From Myotis daubentonii (taxonomy: Eukaryota > Chordata > Mammalia > Chiroptera > Vespertilionidae), in NCBI RefSeq assembly GCF_963259705.1, contig NC_081848.1:52537408-52601407 (forward strand): a DNA stretch of 64,000 bases. The letters are read 5' to 3'. Under the pieces are notes generated by a model that made no database searches, was not told the DNA's origin, and worked only from the letters and a program-made list of their open reading frames with translations. Positions 46,846 to 58,599 of this stretch are shown here, piece by piece (within the stretch, counting starts at the first letter, position 1; the number at the start of each line of letters is the position of its first letter). The translations under genes and the position numbers were made by a program.

Positions 46846-46888
<43 letters not shown>
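46846..46888. repeat. (CA)n microsatellite
   Basis: An uninterrupted AC/CA run of about 43 bases. Confidence 0.98.
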
Positions 46889-46891
<3 letters not shown>

Positions 46892-46949
46892 CAAGCAAAA
46901 TGGGGGAGGAATGAGAGGGAGATAGAGAGGAAGAATAGTCAGGGGAGGC

Positions 46950-47100
46950 GGGAAGAGCATGAGTTTTGGAGTCAGACACTTCTGTATTGGAATCATGATT
47001 CCTGGTGATTTTCAACAAGTCATGTGACTTCTCTGAACCTCAGTTTCCTCATCTGCAAAATGGGATCATAGCTATTCCCCAAAGGTTTTCATACGAAACA
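46950..47100 (+). repeat. MIR SINE relic
   Basis: GAGCATGAGTTTTGGAGTCA, AAGTCATGTGACTTCTCTGA and CCTCAGTTTCCTCATCTGCA with AAATGGGATCATAGC. Well kept. Confidence 0.9.
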
Positions 47101-47489
47101 AGCTGATGACTGCACAAAGATGCACGATGGGGCAGGGCTGTCTGTGCGCATGCACGGGTATCACTGCATTTTGTGTCATTGGATTTCCCCGTCTTTGGTA
47201 TTTGGTAGCCAACAGTTTCTCCCCAACTCAAGGCCGCTGTGCTACCCCCCAACTTCTTCAAAACCTGGGCAGCACTAACGTTGACGGTCTTGTGAACACT
47301 GACAATCCTCCGAGTGTGGCTGCAATGTTCAGCTCTCAGATATGCTCCCACAGGCACAGAGGCATGGGCCAGCGCTGGGCCTGACCTTTCACCCGGACCC
47401 CTGCACCGCAGCTTCCCCACTCCTAGCTGCCCTCTGCTGGGGTTCCCAGGGCCATGGGTGTGGTCTCCCTGGGAACCCAGGCTGAGGTT

Positions 47490-47645
47490 TAAACTCTGCC
47501 ATTGACTGTGTAACTAATTTGGCCAAATAAATGCTTTTCTGAACATTAAAAAGTCTATGCCTACCTTGAAATGTGTAGTAAAGATTAAATAAGATACTAT
47601 GTGAAGGTAATTAGCAAGGGGCCTAGCACAGAAAAACAATAGATC
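47490..47645 (+). repeat. MIR SINE relic
   Basis: AACTCTGCCATTGACTGTGT, AAAGATTAAATAAGATACTA and AAGGGGCCTAGCACAG follow MIR order, with the middle diverged. Confidence 0.65.
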
Positions 47646-48699
47646 ACTGTTATTGTTGTTTCTCCCTGTTTCAGTTGCTTTCCCTGTCTCATTATGGATA
47701 GCGTCCATTTCTCTTCCTGGAGGGGAGGAGGCAGCGTGGGTGGGTGGCTCAGACTGCAGGTGTGGGGCAGGACCTGCGATGGTGGGAGAGCCCTCAGGGC
47801 CTCCCGGAGCCAAGGGGCCTTAGGATGAGGAACAGGTGTGGTTCAGGACTAGAAGATGAAGGCAGAAGGGCAGGACCCAGGAAAATGCCTGCAGAAGAGA
47901 CGGTGAGGAGCAAGGCAGTGAGGGCATGGGAGGGTCCGTGTGGGGTAAGGTTGGTTCAAACGCCAGCCCCAGCCCTGACCCCCTCTAATTCACATTCTTG
48001 CTGTCTGCTCTGCTCAGTTTTGGCATCTCCTGATACCAATGTGATTTCTGCCTCCAACCAGGCCCAAGCCTGTCTTCGCTCCACATGAACCCTCCCTCCT
48101 CTGGATCTGACCTCAGCCCCTGGCCTTTGTGGGGGCCGTGCGATTCCCACTTGGTCCCAGTAACTAAGAAGTCCGAGTATGGCTGTCACATCTTCCCAAT
48201 ATGTTTATCAAAAGCAAAATGAAAGCACTTGTCCCTGTGAAGATGGACACGAGTGACCTGTAGTTTTTTGGGGGGGTTTTAATTTTAATGGGCATATCTC
48301 TGGAAAACTGCTAACGTCATGCAAATGAGGCATGAACTGTGAATGCCTTGAAACACTTTGTTTGAAAGGGGTCCTAGGAGACATGTGTGAGGGCTCTAAG
48401 GATCGTTGAAAGATCCTTTCTGTGCCTTAGAGACTTGTGAAAATGGCTTTTCATTTACATCTGAAGTTTGGATGGCTTGCTCTGAATGTTAAATCCTCCA
48501 TTCTTTAAAATGTAAAACGCCTAGTGCCCAAGTGGCCCCATCCAGGGCTCACCGAGTCATGGAAACGTCCAGTCATTTGCTCCCTGAGTTTCTGCGTTCT
48601 CCTGGGGCTCTGTCGGTTTGTAGATGCAACTGTGCACCCCACTTTCTGTACTCAGGCAGTGCAAATCGATTCTAATACCAGCTTGGCCAGAATGTAAAT

Positions 48700-48905
48700 A
48701 AGAATGAGAACAGCAGCTAATACTTGTGCTGATAGAGGCACTGTATTAGCACACTTTCTGTTATTTAATCCCCCTAACAATCCAATGCCGTAGATACTCT
48801 TGTTAACCCCATTTCACAGGTGAGAAAACTGAGAGGTCAAGAGACTTGCCAAAGGACATGGAACTAGTAAATGGTGAAATCAGGATTTGAACTCAGGTAC
48901 GACTC
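48700..48905 (-). repeat. MIR SINE relic
   Basis: TTAATCCCCCTAACAATCCA, AACCCCATTTCACAGGTGAG, AAAACTGAGAGGTCAAGAG and TGAAATCAGGATTTGAACTC. Clear reversed MIR. Confidence 0.88.
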
Positions 48906-49029
48906 CTGAGCTTGGGCTCCCAGCCATACTACATGCCTGCCTTCTGGATGAGTCAATACTAATGAGAATGATAGTATCCGGTGTGTCCAAGGGTGTGACG
49001 ACATGGGCACATACACATTCTTGCTAGAG

Positions 49030-49300
49030 TATAAAATAGTACAGGCATTTAAGGACAAATTGGTAGACTCTGCCAAAATTTTCAATGTGCTTCATCTTTT
49101 AATCATTCCTGGGAATCTATGACACAGGAACCCTTGGGTTTGCAAAGACAGAAATACATGCCCAAATGTTCATCATAGTATCATTTATGGCAACAATTAA
49201 ATATCTGCCATGTTGGTTAAAAAACATGCAAGAACATCCATGCTATGGAATTCTACACGTCTACAGAGTAAATGATATGGCTTTGCTTCTTCAGAAATTT
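49030..49300 (+). mobile_element. Ancient L1 fragment
   Basis: CATTCCTGGGAATCTATGAC, CAAATGTTCATCATAGTATC and ATTTATGGCAACAATTAAAT match old L1 3' ORF2 text in sense. Confidence 0.65.
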
Positions 49301-49939
49301 ACTCATCACCCGTCCATCGCATTTAGATGTGGCCATGAGCACGCCAGGCACTCTCCAATCCCGTAGGACTTCGGTTCTGCTGGAGAATTTTGATGCAGCA
49401 ACAAAAATATTTCGCTTTTAAAATGAATGTTGCAGAAGGCTCGTGCGTTCCTGGTTCATTGGATGACACGAATGATCGCAAACAAGGAACAATAAGCAGT
49501 TGATCCTGCAGATGGTGTGGAACCACCAGATGAAACAAATTCCAGCAGCAAGCTGTTCTAATGCCCACACGCGCGGACCCACCATCCTCCGGGCCTCCAT
49601 AGCTCTGAAAACTAGACAGAATTTCATCACCATAAATAAACACTAATGATGGGTCCAAACAATTTTTGTTGAGTTATTCTGCAAAAAACAAAATCAATAT
49701 GTCATTAGTTCGGACTTGAAAACCAAGATTGAATTGCAATGCAAAGCCATCAGAACTTCACGCACACTGATTTATTTTTTTCTTTTTAGTAAAGCATTTT
49801 TTCGAGGGCAAAATGATCATCATCAGACAGTATCTCATCTCCTGGATTTCTTTTTCATTAGTCTTGACCAAGCTTACCATAATTTGAAGATCTTCAATGT
49901 CTTAAAAATCAACAAAAGGAGAGCTACGATGCTGTAGTT

Positions 49940-50235
49940 ACTGACAATGAAAGATTCCCATGATGTAATATTAAGGGAAAATATAAAAATCATGGTGCAG
50001 AATAAAATATTCAGTATGAAAGCTGTATCTAATATATGCACACACACACACACACAGTTGCATATGCGTAGTAGAAGGCCTGGAATGATACCCCAAACTG
50101 TAACATTCTGGAGAAGGAGGCAGAAGGCAGGGTAATGCTAAAGTGGAAAGAGCTCAACATTTACATTGTGTGCTTCTGTGGTGCTAATTTTGTCTACAAT
50201 AAGCATGGATTACTCTGGAATTAAAAATCTAAAAA
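49940..50235 (+). mobile_element. Ancient L1 3' fragment
   Basis: GATGTAATATTAAGGGAAAA, AAAATCATGGTGCAGAATAA, a short CA run and GTAACATTCTGGAGAAGGAG fit an old L1 3' UTR, probably continuing the one at 49030. Confidence 0.55.
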
Positions 50236-50236
50236 T

Positions 50237-50445
50237 GCCCTAGCCAGTTTGGCTCAGTGGATAGAGCATCGGCCTGCAGACTGAAAGGTCCCGGGTTTGA
50301 TTCCGGGCACTTGCTTGGGTTGCAGGCTCGATCCCCAGTAGGAGACATGCAGGAGGCAGCCGATCAATGATTCTCTCTCATCATTGATGTTTCTATCTCT
50401 CTCTCCCTCTCCCTTCCTCTCTGAAATCAATAAAAATATATTTGA
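50237..50445 (+). mobile_element. VES SINE
   Basis: Head GCCCTAGCCAGTTTGGCTCA and GATAGAGCATCGGCCTGCAG, a CT tract and an A-rich tail. No clear duplication. Confidence 0.93.
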
Positions 50446-51428
50446 AAGAAAATCAAAAAAAGTATACCAGGAATTTAAAAATTATCATGGACGTTGTGGG
50501 GAGCTGCTGAAGGGTTTAGGCAAGGAATGGATAGGTTGGGGGAGGGTGGGTTGAGGGAAAGCAAGAAGATACAGGAGACTAAGAGACCAGTGAGGAGACT
50601 GTGGAGGGGTTCACAGTCGGTGAACACAGTGGGTCTTGGGGTCTGACCGCTGTGAAGGGGTGGGAGACGGAGGAATGCTGGCGACGCCTGGTGTCTGGTT
50701 CAGGCAGCGGGTGGATGTGCCTTTAGCCCAGATGGCGCCGGCTGGAGGAGGAGCAGGACTCCGGGGTCAGATGAAGAGTTCAGTGTGGGACGTGGAATCT
50801 ATGAGATGACCATAGGAAAACCAGGTCATGGGAGACCCAGCGCTGGCATTCGGAAGATAGGTTAGGTCTCACAAGTGACTTCATGATAAGCAGCTTCTCT
50901 CAGTTATTCAACAGATATTTATTAGGAATGAATCAGGGAGACATTCTCAACAAATAAGAATCTCTCATGAGAAGTGTAAACCTCCCATGACTTAGACATA
51001 CTCTCCCTGAAGATGTGTGAATGTGGGGTGTTTATGCACCCAGTGAATCTTTCCTCTGATTAAAAGAGGGAACCCCAGGGAGGCCTGAGCTCAGGAAGAG
51101 GCTGCAAGGTTCCCTGGGGTGGCAGTGGATGGGGTGCCTCTGTGGCTTGTCCCTGTAGTGCCCGGGCCAACCTGGATCTGGCTGATCTCCTTTTTCTCAT
51201 GGGCCCACCACCCACCCACTCCTTCCTGGGCTGCAGGCAAGGTGTCCAGATCAAAGGCTTTTTCTAATCTTTGGGCCTGATCCTGGAGACACCTCTGACC
51301 TCCTCCCAGTTTCCTCAGGGCAGTGGGATTTTCTGGGCAAGGTACCGAACTAAGAAGAAATCCACCAACTCATTCCAAATATGTTCTAGGCACCCACAGC
51401 CAGGCATGGCTCTAAGAACTGGGGCAGC

Positions 51429-51506
51429 GAAACCTATATAATTTTATTAACCAATATCACCCCAATAAATTTAATAAAGTGAAAAAATTAAAAAAAAAAA
51501 AAAAAA
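51429..51506 (+). mobile_element. Severely truncated L1 3' end
   Basis: Only the last 50 or so bases of an L1 and its poly-A remain (AACCTATATAATTTTATTAA, CACCCCAATAAATTTAATAA). An exact 15-bp duplication AAGAACTGGGGCAGC at 51414 and 51507 shows it is a genuine insertion. The same terminus is seen at 21600-21650. Confidence 0.92.
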
Positions 51507-51520
51507 AAGAACTGGGGCAG

Positions 51521-51737
51521 CCCAGCTGGTGTGGCTCAGCAGTTGAGTGCCAACCTATGAACCAGGAGATCATGGTTCGACTCCCAGTCAGGGCACATGC
51601 CCAGGTTGTGGGCTCAATCCCCAGTAGGGGGTGTGCAGGAGGCAGCCAATCAATGATTCCCTCTCATCATTGCTGTTTCTATCTCTCTCCCTCTTCTTTC
51701 CTCTCTGAAATCAATAAAAAAATATTTTTTAAAAAAA
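51521..51737 (+). mobile_element. VES SINE inserted at the same site as an L1
   Basis: Head CCCAGCTGGTGTGGCTCAGC and AACCTATGAACCAGGAGATC, a CT tract and an A tail. It is followed by AACTGGGGCAG, a third copy of the target sequence of the L1 just upstream. Confidence 0.93.
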
Positions 51738-52750
51738 CAACTGGGGCAGAGCTGTGAGCCAACCAAGCAAGTCTCTGCCCTCCTGGAGCTCAGGGACCTG
51801 TTCAGTCAACAACAAAACTCTTGCTTCCCCAGCTGGTGACATCCTGGGCTTTTCGGTGTGCAATGGGCAGTGGTGTCTGAACACTGCTGAGCCCAGGCCA
51901 GAGGAAGGGGCGGTAGATCCAGAACCAGCTGAATCCACTCTGGGGAACATCCCCAGCCAAAGCCAAATTTGGACTATAGCAGTATTAAGCCTTGAAAAGA
52001 GTGTGATACCCCCTCACTCCCAGTGTATAATTGAAAATACAAACACAAACAAATCTCAGAGTTTAGCAAGATCAGCAAAGTTCTGATCCTTCCCCTGGTC
52101 CCCCCACCCCCCATGATGACTTAATGCTTGCCTTCAAAATGCTAACCGTTAAGTTCTTCCTCAAAAAATATTTTAGGTCCTTAGATGTTAAAGGTGCTCT
52201 ACACACTGTCCAAAGCAAAATGGAGCATAATATCATGAGTGGCACAGGGGTGTGGGCCCCCAGCTTTATTCTGGCTTCCTCAACCCAAGGAGTTTAATCT
52301 GGTGCCTGAGTCTCAACAGCAGGAAAGGCCTTGGGTGTGGCAATTGTTGGGGCCAGTTGTTGGCTGCATTGCAGCTCCTGCTACAGTCCAGGCCCCAGTC
52401 AGTATCTGGGCAGAGCACACAGTCTTCCCTCCAGGCTAGACACAATATGGAAGTCTGGCCATCCAAGGAGGAGTCCAGGTCAGAGCCTGGCTCCAGGGGG
52501 GAAGAAATGGGCTGAGCTGCAAACCAAAGGTGTGGCTCAGTGGACCCATTGGTGCCCACGATGCACCAGGCACACTGGACATGCAGCCCCACCTCCTGGG
52601 ATTACCAGGGTTCCAGGGCTTGCCCACCCTGGGGCTGGATGGCTCCCACACCTGGGCAGGTAGAGCCTCAATAGCAGGTAAGTGAGGGGCGGTAGACAGT
52701 ATGACCATGTCAAAGCCCTTTTGTTCCCATGAGCCCAGCTCTCCTCACTA

Positions 52751-52775
52751 GGTGTCTGTGGTTTGTTTTTTGCAG
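52751..52775 (+). promoter_or_regulatory. SPON1: 3' splice site and polypyrimidine tract of the SPON1 exon
   Basis: A T-rich run (GTTTGTTTTTTGCAG) leads directly into the exon. A CTCAC or CACTA sequence shortly upstream (52743-52750) could serve as the branch region. Taking the AG at 52774-52775 keeps the reading frame and gives a whole-codon start. The next AG, two bases later, would shift the frame. Confidence 0.8.
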
Positions 52776-52840
52776 AGCGATGAGGTCCTCACCGTCATCA
52801 AAGCCAAAGCTCAGTGGCCAGCCTGGCAGCCTCTCAACGT
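52776..52840 (+). CDS. SPON1: SPON1 (F-spondin) internal exon, spondin-N domain
   Basis: A pyrimidine-rich tract ending TTTTTTGCAG precedes the exon and GTAAGT follows it, so both splice sites match consensus. Read from the first base, the exon gives 21 full codons without a stop, beginning SDEVLTVIKA and ending PAWQPLN, with the last two bases (GT) starting a split valine codon. Thus it begins in phase 0 and ends after two bases of a codon. I recognise this peptide as part of the spondin-N domain of F-spondin, a secreted matrix protein made of a reelin-N domain, a spondin-N domain and thrombospondin type-1 repeats, involved in axon guidance and cell adhesion. The exon is intact. No start or stop codon is expected here. 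The preceding and following exons were not seen, in keeping with the long introns of this roughly 300-kb gene in human. The identification rests on recalled sequence, not a search. Confidence 0.9.
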
Positions 52841-53371
52841 GTAAGTAACAGACAGACCCTGGCTCTGCCCTGCCCCTGTCCTGGCCTTGTCCTCAGAGCC
52901 ACCCACCTAACGGCCACCCCATGCCAATTGGGTCATTAAAGTCAGCAACACCTCTTAGATGGACAGACAGGTGAGGTGCAGTATCACAGGTGCCCCTATC
53001 TTCTCAGGGGTGCAGGCTTGGCCTCTGTTTCCTCCAATGGCTCAAATACTGCAGAGGAATCAACTCAGAATAAGGGTTAACCAGTAGGTATTCACTTATG
53101 TTCTCAGCCACAAATACGTGTGCTCACTCTAAGCAAATCTGCCTCATAGGAAGCCAGGTTTACCCTAGGTTCCACTCTCAGTCTCCATCTTTTCTGTCTA
53201 TTCTATCTCTTGGAGATTTCACTCTCCCATGCATTCGGTATGCTGATGGCTCCCAAAACTACCACTCCCCCAGGCAGGTATGTAGGTAGGAAGCTAAATC
53301 CATCCATCAATTTCTTGGACACCTCTCAGTGGATGGCCCACATGGACCTTGAATTCATCATATCCAAAATT

Positions 53372-53590
53372 GAGCCTGGTTGGTGTGGCTCAGTGGTCCA
53401 GCATCGACCTATGAATCAAGAGGTCATGGTTTGATTCCTGGTCAGGGCACATGCCTGCATTGCGGGCTCAATCCCTAGTTGGGGGCGTGCAGGAGGCAGC
53501 TGATCAAGGATTCTCTCTCATCAGTGATGTTTCTATCTCTCTCTCCCTCTCCCTTCCTCTCTGAAATCAATAAAAAATATTTTTTACAAA
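53372..53590 (+). mobile_element. VES SINE
   Basis: Head GAGCCTGGTTGGTGTGGCTC and AGCATCGACCTATGAATCAA, a CT tract and an A-rich tail. CCAAAATTGA before and CAAAATAGA after may be the duplication. It lies about 530 bp downstream of the SPON1 exon. Confidence 0.9.
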
Positions 53591-53629
53591 AAACAAAATA
53601 GAACCCATCAGTGATTCCTATTGGTGCTT

Positions 53630-53860
53630 CCTTCTGAGTATCTCACAAATCAGTCCTCACCTGGCCATTCTCCCACCATTGGTTTCTCACTTGGTCTACT
53701 CCAATTCTCCCCTCTTCTACGGCTCCCCCATCAGATCCCTCATCCACACTGTTACCAGAGTGATCTTTAAGAATTCAAGTCTGATTCCCTGACTCAGAAT
53801 CCCTCCGTGACCTCCAGGATCAAGTCTGCGCTCCTCAGTTCACCTGAGAGGACACAGAGA
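53630..53860 (+). repeat. L2 relic
   Basis: AGAGTGATCTTTAAGAATTC, TCTGATTCCCTGACTCAGAA and CCTCCGTGACCTCCAGGATC match the L2 3' region. Confidence 0.65.
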
Positions 53861-55079
53861 GCATCACACGCTTCAGCCCCTGCCTCCTTTTTGGGGGGGC
53901 TCATGTCTTACTGCTCCCTACTCTGCACCTCACTGCGGCCACCCTGAATCCCATGAAATTCTTTGAACAAGGCTTGATATCACTTATCCTTTATGGATAC
54001 AAAGTCTGGAGCAGACAAAGTTCCCAGTCAAGCACCAGAAAATGGTTTATGAGAATGGCTTGGCTAGCCCCTCTGTGGAGCAGTCTGCTTCCACTAACGA
54101 TGACATTGATGAAGATGGCAACAACATGGGGGATGTGTGAGATACTCAGTGGGAGAAAAGGCAAACACAAAATGGTAGGAAAGGAAGTACAAGAAAGACT
54201 CCAGCAGGAGCGGAGGGAGGAGGAGCACTCACACATGACCAGCTGGTGGCAGGGAAACTGTTGCCAGGCGCCTGGTGCCCACCTGTTTAACCATTCAGGA
54301 AACTAATGGCTCATCCCCTACTATGCGCCAGCCCTATACACAGTCCCCACCCTTTGGAATGGCCAGCCAAGAGGGAGACAGACAATACACAGAGTTCTAC
54401 CACTCCAAGTCTGCTCTGCGCAAGTCCAAGTAGCCTCATATGCACAGAATATGAATACTATGGCACTGTGGTAGCCTTGTGCATTCCAGAGGATAAGTGT
54501 CATGGTGAGAATACGAGTGGCTCTGGGAACCCAGAGAAGGAGCCCACACCAGCCCAGGTCAGAGAGAGGTCATGAAGTCTTTGTGCTGGAGGCGCCAAGG
54601 GGCTGAGTCTGGAAGGCTGCTCCTAGCCCTGGAGTGGCCCCAGTTGGTGGGACTGAGGCCCTGAGTGGAGGCCTGAAGACAGCTGACCAAGGGCAGCCCA
54701 GCTGGATGCATGGAGGCTTCTTCTAGCTTGCTGTGACCTCCAAGCCTTGCTCTGGATCGCCTCTGAGGAAGCTGAGACCAGAGTAAGCTAGCCCTTAAAC
54801 AACAGGGGTTAGGAGTGCCAACCCTCACACAGCTGAGAGTCCACATATAACTTTTGACTCCCCCAAAACTTACCTACTAATAGCCTTCTGTTGACCAGAA
54901 GCCTTACCGTTAACATAACAGTCAATTGCCACATAGTTACATGCTTTATTTATTGTACACCATATTCTTACAATAAAGTCAGTTAGAAAAAGGAAAAATG
55001 TTATTAAGAAAATCATCAAGAAGAGAAAATATATGTCATATAGGACTGTATGTATTTATTGAAAAAAATTCCCCATATA

Positions 55080-55199
55080 TAGGGTAAAAGTAGGCTTATG
55101 GTTGTGAGTACATGAAAAACTAAGCTTATTCCTGTATTATTATTGACTATTGTGTTATTTTCCATAGGAACAACGGTAAACCTACTTTGCCCCACCCTG
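55080..55199. mobile_element. Mariner-like MITE (copy 2)
   Basis: The left end is decayed (TAGGGTAAAAGTAGGCTTAT). The right end CCTACTTTGCCCCACCCTG is intact and followed by TTA. It matches the element at 37070 in its ends and length. Confidence 0.75.
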
Positions 55200-55293
55200 T
55201 TAAGTGGACCCGGGCACTTGTTATTCAAGGGTCACCTGTAGTTGAAAACCTGCCCAGGCTTGGAAGTGCCTTTCCGTCAAGAAGCAATAGCAA

Positions 55294-55527
55294 GCCCTAG
55301 CCGGCTTGGCTCAGTGGATAGAGCATCTGCCTGCGGACTGAAGGGTCCCAGGTTCGATTCCAGCCTAGGGCACATGCCTGGGTTGTGGGCTCGATCCCCA
55401 GCAGGGGGTGTGCAGGAGGCAGCCGATCAATGATTCTCTCTCATCATTGATGTTTCTATCTCTCTCTCTTTCTCCCTTCCTCTCTGAAATCAATAAAGAA
55501 CTATATTAAAAAAAAGAAGAAGAAGAA
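55294..55527 (+). mobile_element. VES SINE
   Basis: Head GCCCTAGCCGGCTTGGCTCA and GATAGAGCATCTGCCTGCGG, then a CT tract and a (GAA)n-like tail. GAAGCAATAGCA lies at 55281 and 55528, an exact duplication. Confidence 0.96.
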
Positions 55528-55984
55528 GAAGCAATAGCAGCAGTGCCTGCTGCCCTGTGCTCTCGACTAGTTGGCGGGCATTTGCCTGTCTCATGCTATC
55601 CCACCAAACAACACTGATGTGAATTCACAAAAGCCCTCAGCCCTCTTTGCATAATTCACATCAATCAGAAAACATGGCCACTCTGAATCCTGTTTGCTCA
55701 GGCTCTCTCCTCAGCTCCCCCCAGCTCCCAGGCTCCCAGAACCTAGATGCAAAGAGTTCCTCACCTCTGGTTCTCTGAACAGGCAGGGGCTCAAAGCCAG
55801 GAAGGGGCTGGGGACATCTGGGCCACAGAGTTTGTGGATGACAAATTACCCCAGTTAGGAAACCTTACATCATTTTCCCTTAAGGAGCCTGGGTTTAGAA
55901 AGATGTAAACTGTAAAGCAAGATGGTTCAGGAGGGAAAGAGGAAAGAAGGAAGAAGGGAGAGAAGAAAGGAAGCGGAGAGAAAT

Positions 55985-56225
55985 CCTTTCACCCTGAGCA
56001 CCTACTATTTGCCAGATACCCTACGGGGCACTTACTTTCCTTATCCCACATAATCCTTGCACTAACCCCATAATAAACCCCGAAAGGATTATGACCCTCA
56101 CTTTACAGATGATGGGACTGAGGCTCAGAGGTGGTATGACAGGTCCATCCTCAGCATCCAGCTCCATCAGTGGAGGAGCTGGAATTCAAACAGTATCCAG
56201 CTGGCTCCAGTGCCTACGCTCTCAC
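55985..56225 (-). repeat. MIR SINE relic
   Basis: GAGCACCTACTATTTGCCAG, TTATCCCACATAATCCTTGC, GATGGGACTGAGGCTCAGAG and GAGCTGGAATTCAAACAG. Reversed MIR. Confidence 0.85.
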
Positions 56226-56258
56226 TACAATTAAGTAACCATTCATTATCCATTTCTT

Positions 56259-56480
56259 TTTTTTTTTAAATATATTTTATTGATTTTTTACAGAGAGGAA
56301 GGGAGAGAGATAGAGAGCTAGAAACATCGATGAGAGAGAAACATCGATCAGCTGCCTCCTGCACATCTCCCACTGGGGATGTGCCCGCAACCCAGGTACA
56401 TGCCCTTGACAGGAATCAAACCTGGGACCCTTCAGTCCGCAGGCCGACGCTCTATCCACTGAGCCAAACCAGTTTTGGCT
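56259..56480 (-). mobile_element. VES SINE
   Basis: Antisense copy ending CACTGAGCCAAACCAGTTTT. The exact 15-bp duplication CATTATCCATTTCTT lies at 56244 and 56481. Confidence 0.96.
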
Positions 56481-56648
56481 CATTATCCATTTCTTAATCA
56501 ACCAAAACATATAGGTCAATTGGACTTCTGAGCAGCGTGAAATAGCAGTGTGACCACCAAATTGTCTTACTCCCACCAAAAACATACAAACAAACAAAAA
56601 ACAAAGTCTTAACTTTCACTTACCGTGTGTCCTATCAAGGATGACTGA

Positions 56649-56798
56649 GCCTGGCAGGTGTAGCTCAGTTAGTTGAGCATCATGCCATGCGCCAGGAGGT
56701 CTCAGTTCAATTCCCGGTCAGGGCACATGCTGGGTTGCAGGCTCCATCCCCAGCAGGAAGCATGTAGGAGGCAGCCTATCCATGTTTCTCTCTCATCA

Positions 56799-56855
<57 letters not shown>

Positions 56856-56917
56856 CCTCCCTCTCTTTCTCTCTCTCTACCTCCATCTGAAATCAATTTT
56901 TTTAAACTTAAAAAGAA
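56649..56917 (+). mobile_element. VES-related SINE with long (CT)n
   Basis: Head GCCTGGCAGGTGTAGCTCAG and TTAGTTGAGCATC, an extended CT tract from about 56803 to 56880 and a short A tail. AAGGATGACTGA lies at 56637 and 56918. Confidence 0.93.
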
Positions 56918-56949
56918 AAGGATGACTGAAACATTTAGTTGCTTCAACA

Positions 56950-58300
56950 AACATTTTATTGGGGGTCTCCAAAGGAACGTACTGTGAAAGGTTCTTAGGG
57001 ATCCAGTAGTGAGCAAAGCAGAGCTTCTCATGGAGTTTACAGTTTAATGGGGGAGAGATATTCACCGATGATGACAGATGTGACGTGTCTGTGAATAAAG
57101 ACATAAGCTGCCATCAGAGTGTGTGATTGGAACCTCAACCCAGCTTGGGGCGGGGGAAGCGATCAGAGGAATCTTCCTTGAGGAAATGAGAATTGAGCTA
57201 AGAGTTAAGGAATCAATAGGAGTTAACTAGGTAAAGAAGCAAAGCAAGGGGAGAACATTCTAGAAAGTCTTGAGAGACCATTATGTGCAAAAGCCCTGAG
57301 GAGGGAGCAGAGCATAAAGTACGAACAGGGTATATGGTGTAACTATATCCAGAAATCAAAGCTGAGCTTGGTGTGGGGCCAACTCATACAACATTAGGGA
57401 TTTTGATTTTTACATTATGAGTAATGGGAAATCATTGAAGGGTTTTGAGCGGAATGACAACATGATCAGATTTAGGTGAAAATAACAACACTCTGGCTCC
57501 AATATGAAAAGGATAAGAGTAGATGAGGTGAGCCCAGTGAGGAGGCGGTTGCAGAGGTTCAGGGAGAATTAATAGTGACTTTGACTAGGGTGGTGGTGGT
57601 GGAGATGGGGAGGCGCAGAGACCTGAGAGATCGACAGGCTGTGGTGATCAGTTAGGTAAGGAGGATTAGAGAGGCAGACAGGGCAAGATGCATAATTAAT
57701 GAGTTGGTGGGGCCTCTCATAAGATATGGAACATCAGATGACGTTCAATGGGAAGATCATGAATTCGGTTCTGGATGGGATGTGTCAGAAATGGCTTCAA
57801 GATATCCCGTTAGAGGTGATCCGTACACGGTTAACTGTGAAGCTCTGAAGGTCCTGGGGGGAGGGGGCCGAATTATACACTGAGTCAACAAGGAATGGGA
57901 GACAGCAACATGGATGGATGAGAGAGAGCTTGAGACTAAGTCAAGGACTTCAGAGCGAGACCCAAGGAGCTCCAACATTTAATGCTGAGGAGGACTCGCC
58001 TACAAAGGAAACAGGAAAGGAATGGGCAAGAAACTGGGGAAGGAGGCTTGGTGTCAGGGAAGCCACGTGAAGAAAGCACCCGAGGAGAGTGGTCAGCCTG
58101 TGTCCAGTGTAGATGAGAAATCAAGTGAGATTAGAGCTGCAAAATGCCTGTTGGATTTATCAACATGAAGATCCAATGGTGACCTCATTGGGACTCCTTT
58201 CTGTAGAGTGAATGGGGGGAAGTAAACAGCCGGGAACAGGGTGAAATGTGCACAGGAAACGAGGTTATGGAGTCAGTGAGTACAGACAGTCAGTGACGTT
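56950..58300. repeat. Ancient mammalian interspersed repeat (copy 2)
   Basis: Same family as 45610-46340, longer here. Recognisable phrases: AGTAGTGAGCAAAGCAGAGC, TGAGAGACCATTATGTGCAA, AAGCCCTGAGGAGGGAGCAG, TCATTGAAGGGTTTTGAGCG and GTTAACTGTGAAGCTCTGAA. The left part may be an L2-type end. Family name uncertain. Confidence 0.65.
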
Positions 58301-58599
58301 TGCTGTGAAAGAAGAGACTGGGCAGGAGCTCCAAAGAGTTGAAAGAATCAATGGACCTTTTTTCTCCTTTGCTTTTCTTTCTTCCTTTCTTTCTTTTTTT
58401 AAGATTGGAGAGACTTTCTGAAAAATTGGAAAAAAGTATTTGGGCACCCTTCACCCATCCCTCAGATGTCCCAAGATAAGACCCCCAGTGAAACAATTAA
58501 TTGATGGCAAACACTCAGACCTCCCAAACACCCAAACCCTCTCCATTCAGGGCTATCAGCTGGTGAAGGGAAAGCTATTTTCCTTTGCTACTCCCCAGC

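Larger units (their letters stand above)
1..52775 (+). other. SPON1: SPON1 intron upstream of the exon (partial)
   Basis: This is inferred from the exon at 52776: the whole stretch lies 5' of its acceptor and contains no other recognised exon. It is filled with interspersed repeats, listed separately, and unique intronic DNA. In parts of 6.1-6.9, 7.4-9.5, 12.6-14.0, 17.0-18.2, 24.4-26.0, 27.5-28.4, 30.5-31.7 and 38.8-39.3 kb I see nothing beyond ordinary non-coding sequence. A small exon or an antisense non-coding transcript inside could have been missed. Confidence 0.75.
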
